Assembly: GCF_040581485.1 (NCBI RefSeq)
Contig: NC_090129.1
Coordinates: forward strand, 30,780,764-30,844,763
DNA from: Linepithema humile
Lineage: Eukaryota > Arthropoda > Insecta > Hymenoptera > Formicidae
DNA length: 64,000 nucleotides
Direction of reading: 5' to 3'
The translations under genes and the position numbers were made by a program. The notes below the pieces were generated by a model. The model searched no databases, had not been told where the DNA came from, and worked only from the letters and a program-made list of their open reading frames with translations. Below, one piece after another: positions 61,591 through 64,000 of this stretch (positions are counted from its first letter, which is position 1; each line of letters begins with the position of its first letter).

Positions 61591-63494
61591 ACTGAAACGA
61601 GGAGAATCGAGGCTTCTGCCTTGCGAGAGCGGAGCTCTAGTTTACTTCTCAGTGACCTAAACGACACCACTCTAAAGAACACGCTGCTCTTGTGCCATTT
61701 TCTGCGCAGTCACTTGCGTCGCGCGCTTTGAAAGTCATTAAAGGAGGATGCTAACGACGACGGCGACGATAGCGGTCGTTTTTAACGAAAGACGAGGTTT
61801 CATCGAAGCCGATTTTTAATAGGCGGATCGCGACGACCGATCGTCATCCGATGATGAAGCCAAAAGCGACGATGTCAAAGGATAAAGTTCGTTTTAAATG
61901 AATTTCTGAATGTAGAAACACGCATGCATGTGTCAGAGTCGTGCACGATAGCGGGGACTGCTCAGATTCAAATTCGACAACCCGTCAGACTCAGTCGAGC
62001 TCGCCGGATTATCTCTTGGCACTCTTCAGATACCGCCGGTACGATAACCGTAGCTCAAAAATGCGAATCACTTTGATCCGATTCTTTGTAACTGACAGCT
62101 AAAACCACGTCTAAAAAAAAACAAAAAAAAAAAAAAACGAAAAAAGAGAGCAAAGCCATGAAAATGGTGACAAAAAAAGAAGAAAAAAATATGAGAATCA
62201 AAATTTGGTCCGAGGCTAAGGTCGAAGCATCTACGAAACCACTGCCAGACTACTTTCTAAATGCTTCGCGTTTAACCAAAGACGCGAGAGGCTCATTTTT
62301 CTACACGCATTGTCGTTACTAGGGAAAGAGTAAGAGTAGTAGGTACGTATATAATTTTACTGCTTGATAGGTGAATTTAGAGTAGCCTAGGATAGCGCTG
62401 ACTTTTATTATGATTACGTATGTGTATTTGATAATAGAGAAAAGACGACGGAGCACGTCGCGAGCATTATTGCATTTTCTCCGGGACCTGAGGCCCCGCT
62501 CCTTTTTCCAATCTCGCGCGGAAATCTTTACACACGCATACATATTATATATATACACGTACACAATCAGACACGCGCGCGCGTTTGTATCGTCTTTAAG
62601 GCCTACTGATCCAAGACGCTATTACCACTTGCTAATCAATAACACCAAGTGAATTTGAATCGCGATACGAAGAGCGCAATTCGAAAGACTCAATGCCAAA
62701 ACGCGTGACGGTCTTTACCGAATTTCATCGAAAGTATATATATATGTATACATATATGTATGTATAATCGAAAGATTATATGTATATATATACATATACA
62801 TATATATATTATATATATATATACATAGCGTTAGCGTATAAAGTAACTCTAATCGCATTAAGTGTCGTCGTGTGCATGTCACGTTCCGCGCGTAGCCCCG
62901 TTTCCGGCCGCGCTCCATTTAGATAGGCATTACACACCTAATAGCTAGTTAATCAGCGAGCGCGAAATACACATCGGTGATGGCTTTTCTCAGTCCTTTC
63001 GGCGCCACCGAAAAATCGTCGAATTTTTAATAGATTATCGACGAGACGATAAATTAAAATCGGTGCCGATTGAAAAAATCAACTGTAATTGAATTCATCT
63101 TGATTCGTCTCTAAAATTGGTCGAGATTCAACCTAATTTTTAGATTATTGAACCAGCGATAAATTCTCTTCATCGCTGATGTAAAATGGAGAAATTAATT
63201 TTATTTGAGTCCTATAAAATGGTGAAAGTTATTTTAATTTCAGATTATTAATATTATTCGTTTCTTTATACTTCCTTGAAAGTATGACGAAAGGATTGAA
63301 GAGAAGATAACCGCGAGACTAGCGTTCGATGTAATATTTATCGATATATTACTTAATCAGTGTCCGTGAGCAAATTATATTGTGCTAAGAATTACGTGGA
63401 ATTATGCACCGCGTCTTGTCAAATTTCTGCAACTAATGAAAAAATTTTTGCAACTAATGAAACGACTGACGCAAGTCGTTTCGACTATATACAC
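61591..63494 (+). other. kcc 3' UTR
   Basis: A long AT-rich tail without a further gene. Features include an A-rich tract at about 62110-62170, an AT/ATGT tandem region and a TGTATATA word at 62781-62788 matching the Pumilio element consensus. No convincing AATAAA occurs before 63602, so the transcript probably extends past 63.5 kb or ends at a variant signal. Confidence 0.6.
62736..62826. repeat. AT/ATGTATAC low-complexity repeat
   Basis: Alternating TATATA, TGTATACA and TACATATA words form a self-complementary tract in the 3' UTR. In RNA it could fold into a long AU stem. Confidence 0.9.
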
Positions 63495-63834
63495 AGGGCA
63501 TGCCGGAACTACCGTGTCTTCATTTAGTTCACAAATGTTGAACACAAAATATTCTAAATTCAAAAAGTCGGTAATTTTTGACATAGAAATTGAAAGCTCC
63601 AAATAAATTTAAGTTTAGGAGTCTAAACGGATTAGAGAAAAGAGATACAATGTTTACCTTTTGTAATTAATTACTAATTTTCAATATTTGATGATGTTAT
63701 AAAATATATAAAAAAACATACTCGATATTAAAAATTGTAATACATCGGTCTACAATGTATTGACTTTTGTTGGATTTTTATTAAGAAAAAAATCATAAGC
63801 AAAATATGAAAACGCGATAGTTCCGGTGTATCCT
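63495..63834. mobile_element. MITE-like element with about 20-bp inverted termini
   Basis: AGGGCATGCCGGAACTACCG at the left is mirrored by CGATAGTTCCGGTGTATCCT at the right (16 of 20 positions match after inversion). The element is about 340 bp, AT-rich inside and has no transposase. Short TA words next to both ends would suit a Tc1/mariner-type TA duplication, but the spacing is uneven by a base, so superfamily is uncertain. Confidence 0.5.
63602..63607 (+). terminator. Candidate polyadenylation signal AATAAA
   Basis: This is the first canonical AATAAA downstream of the kcc stop codon that I could find, about 2.0 kb into the 3' UTR and inside the inverted-repeat element. GT-rich sequence follows only loosely, so use is uncertain. 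Confidence 0.4.
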
Positions 63835-64000
63835 CATATACATATATGTACATTCACATTGTTCATTGTAAAGTGCACGCACTGTCTTGCAATACCAGTA
63901 GTTAGAAAAAAAAGAAGATAAATATAAAGAAGACGAATAACGTGACAGCATTAATTATACTATATGAAAGTGTATCGGACTAAGAACGGACGGGCGTGAA
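63835..64000. other. Window end, nothing recognised
   Basis: AT-rich DNA with no gene or repeat that I can support. It may be distal 3' UTR or intergenic. Confidence 0.5.

Overview
The window looks like insect nuclear DNA, most likely from a hymenopteran, perhaps an ant. AT-rich introns alternate with CpG-rich islands, (GA/CT)n microsatellites are common, and the one clearly recognisable gene has insect-style structure. I see no bacterial or viral genes, no CRISPR array and no convincing tRNA or rRNA. Organism assignment is inference from composition and gene content only.

The dominant feature is one complete plus-strand gene, the K-Cl cotransporter of the SLC12A4-7 family (Drosophila kazachoc, kcc). 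I resolved every exon by hand and all phases agree. A first coding exon at 40099-40171 joins eleven shared exons between 53801 and 61590. The result is a 1106-residue protein with the TM1, TM3, TM6 and TM10 ion-binding residues known from KCC structures and the family C-terminus EVITIYS. A second first exon at 15562-15619 joins the same acceptor in the same phase through a GC splice donor, giving a 1101-residue form whose transcription unit is about 46 kb long. A GC donor also ends exon 7. A duplicate-like cassette exon (59857-59910) lies in intron 9.

Layout: 1-10 kb is AT-rich DNA with an orphan 57-nt exon-like segment at 2671 that may belong to a gene entering from the left. 10.2-10.8 kb is a CpG-rich island resembling a promoter or untranslated first exon. 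15.4-15.6 kb holds the distal kcc first exon. 15.6-40 kb is intron for the long isoform and contains a small MITE (19.85 kb), a 1.76-kb fold-back transposon with a 9-bp target duplication (22.95-24.71 kb) and a CRE-containing CpG-rich promoter-like island with its own short ORF and donor (32.4-32.9 kb). 37.8-40.1 kb is the proximal kcc promoter and leader. 40.2-53.8 kb is a gene-poor 13.6-kb intron. 53.8-61.6 kb is the body of kcc. 61.6-63.8 kb is 3' UTR, with a mariner-like inverted-repeat element near its end that carries the best AATAAA signal.

The gene would let alternative promoters choose the cytoplasmic N-terminus, while 3' exon choice alters the C-terminal regulatory tail next to the conserved WNK-SPAK phosphosite. 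I found no clearly undescribed system. The best leads are the distal first exon with its GC donor, the duplicated C-terminal exon and the fold-back element.
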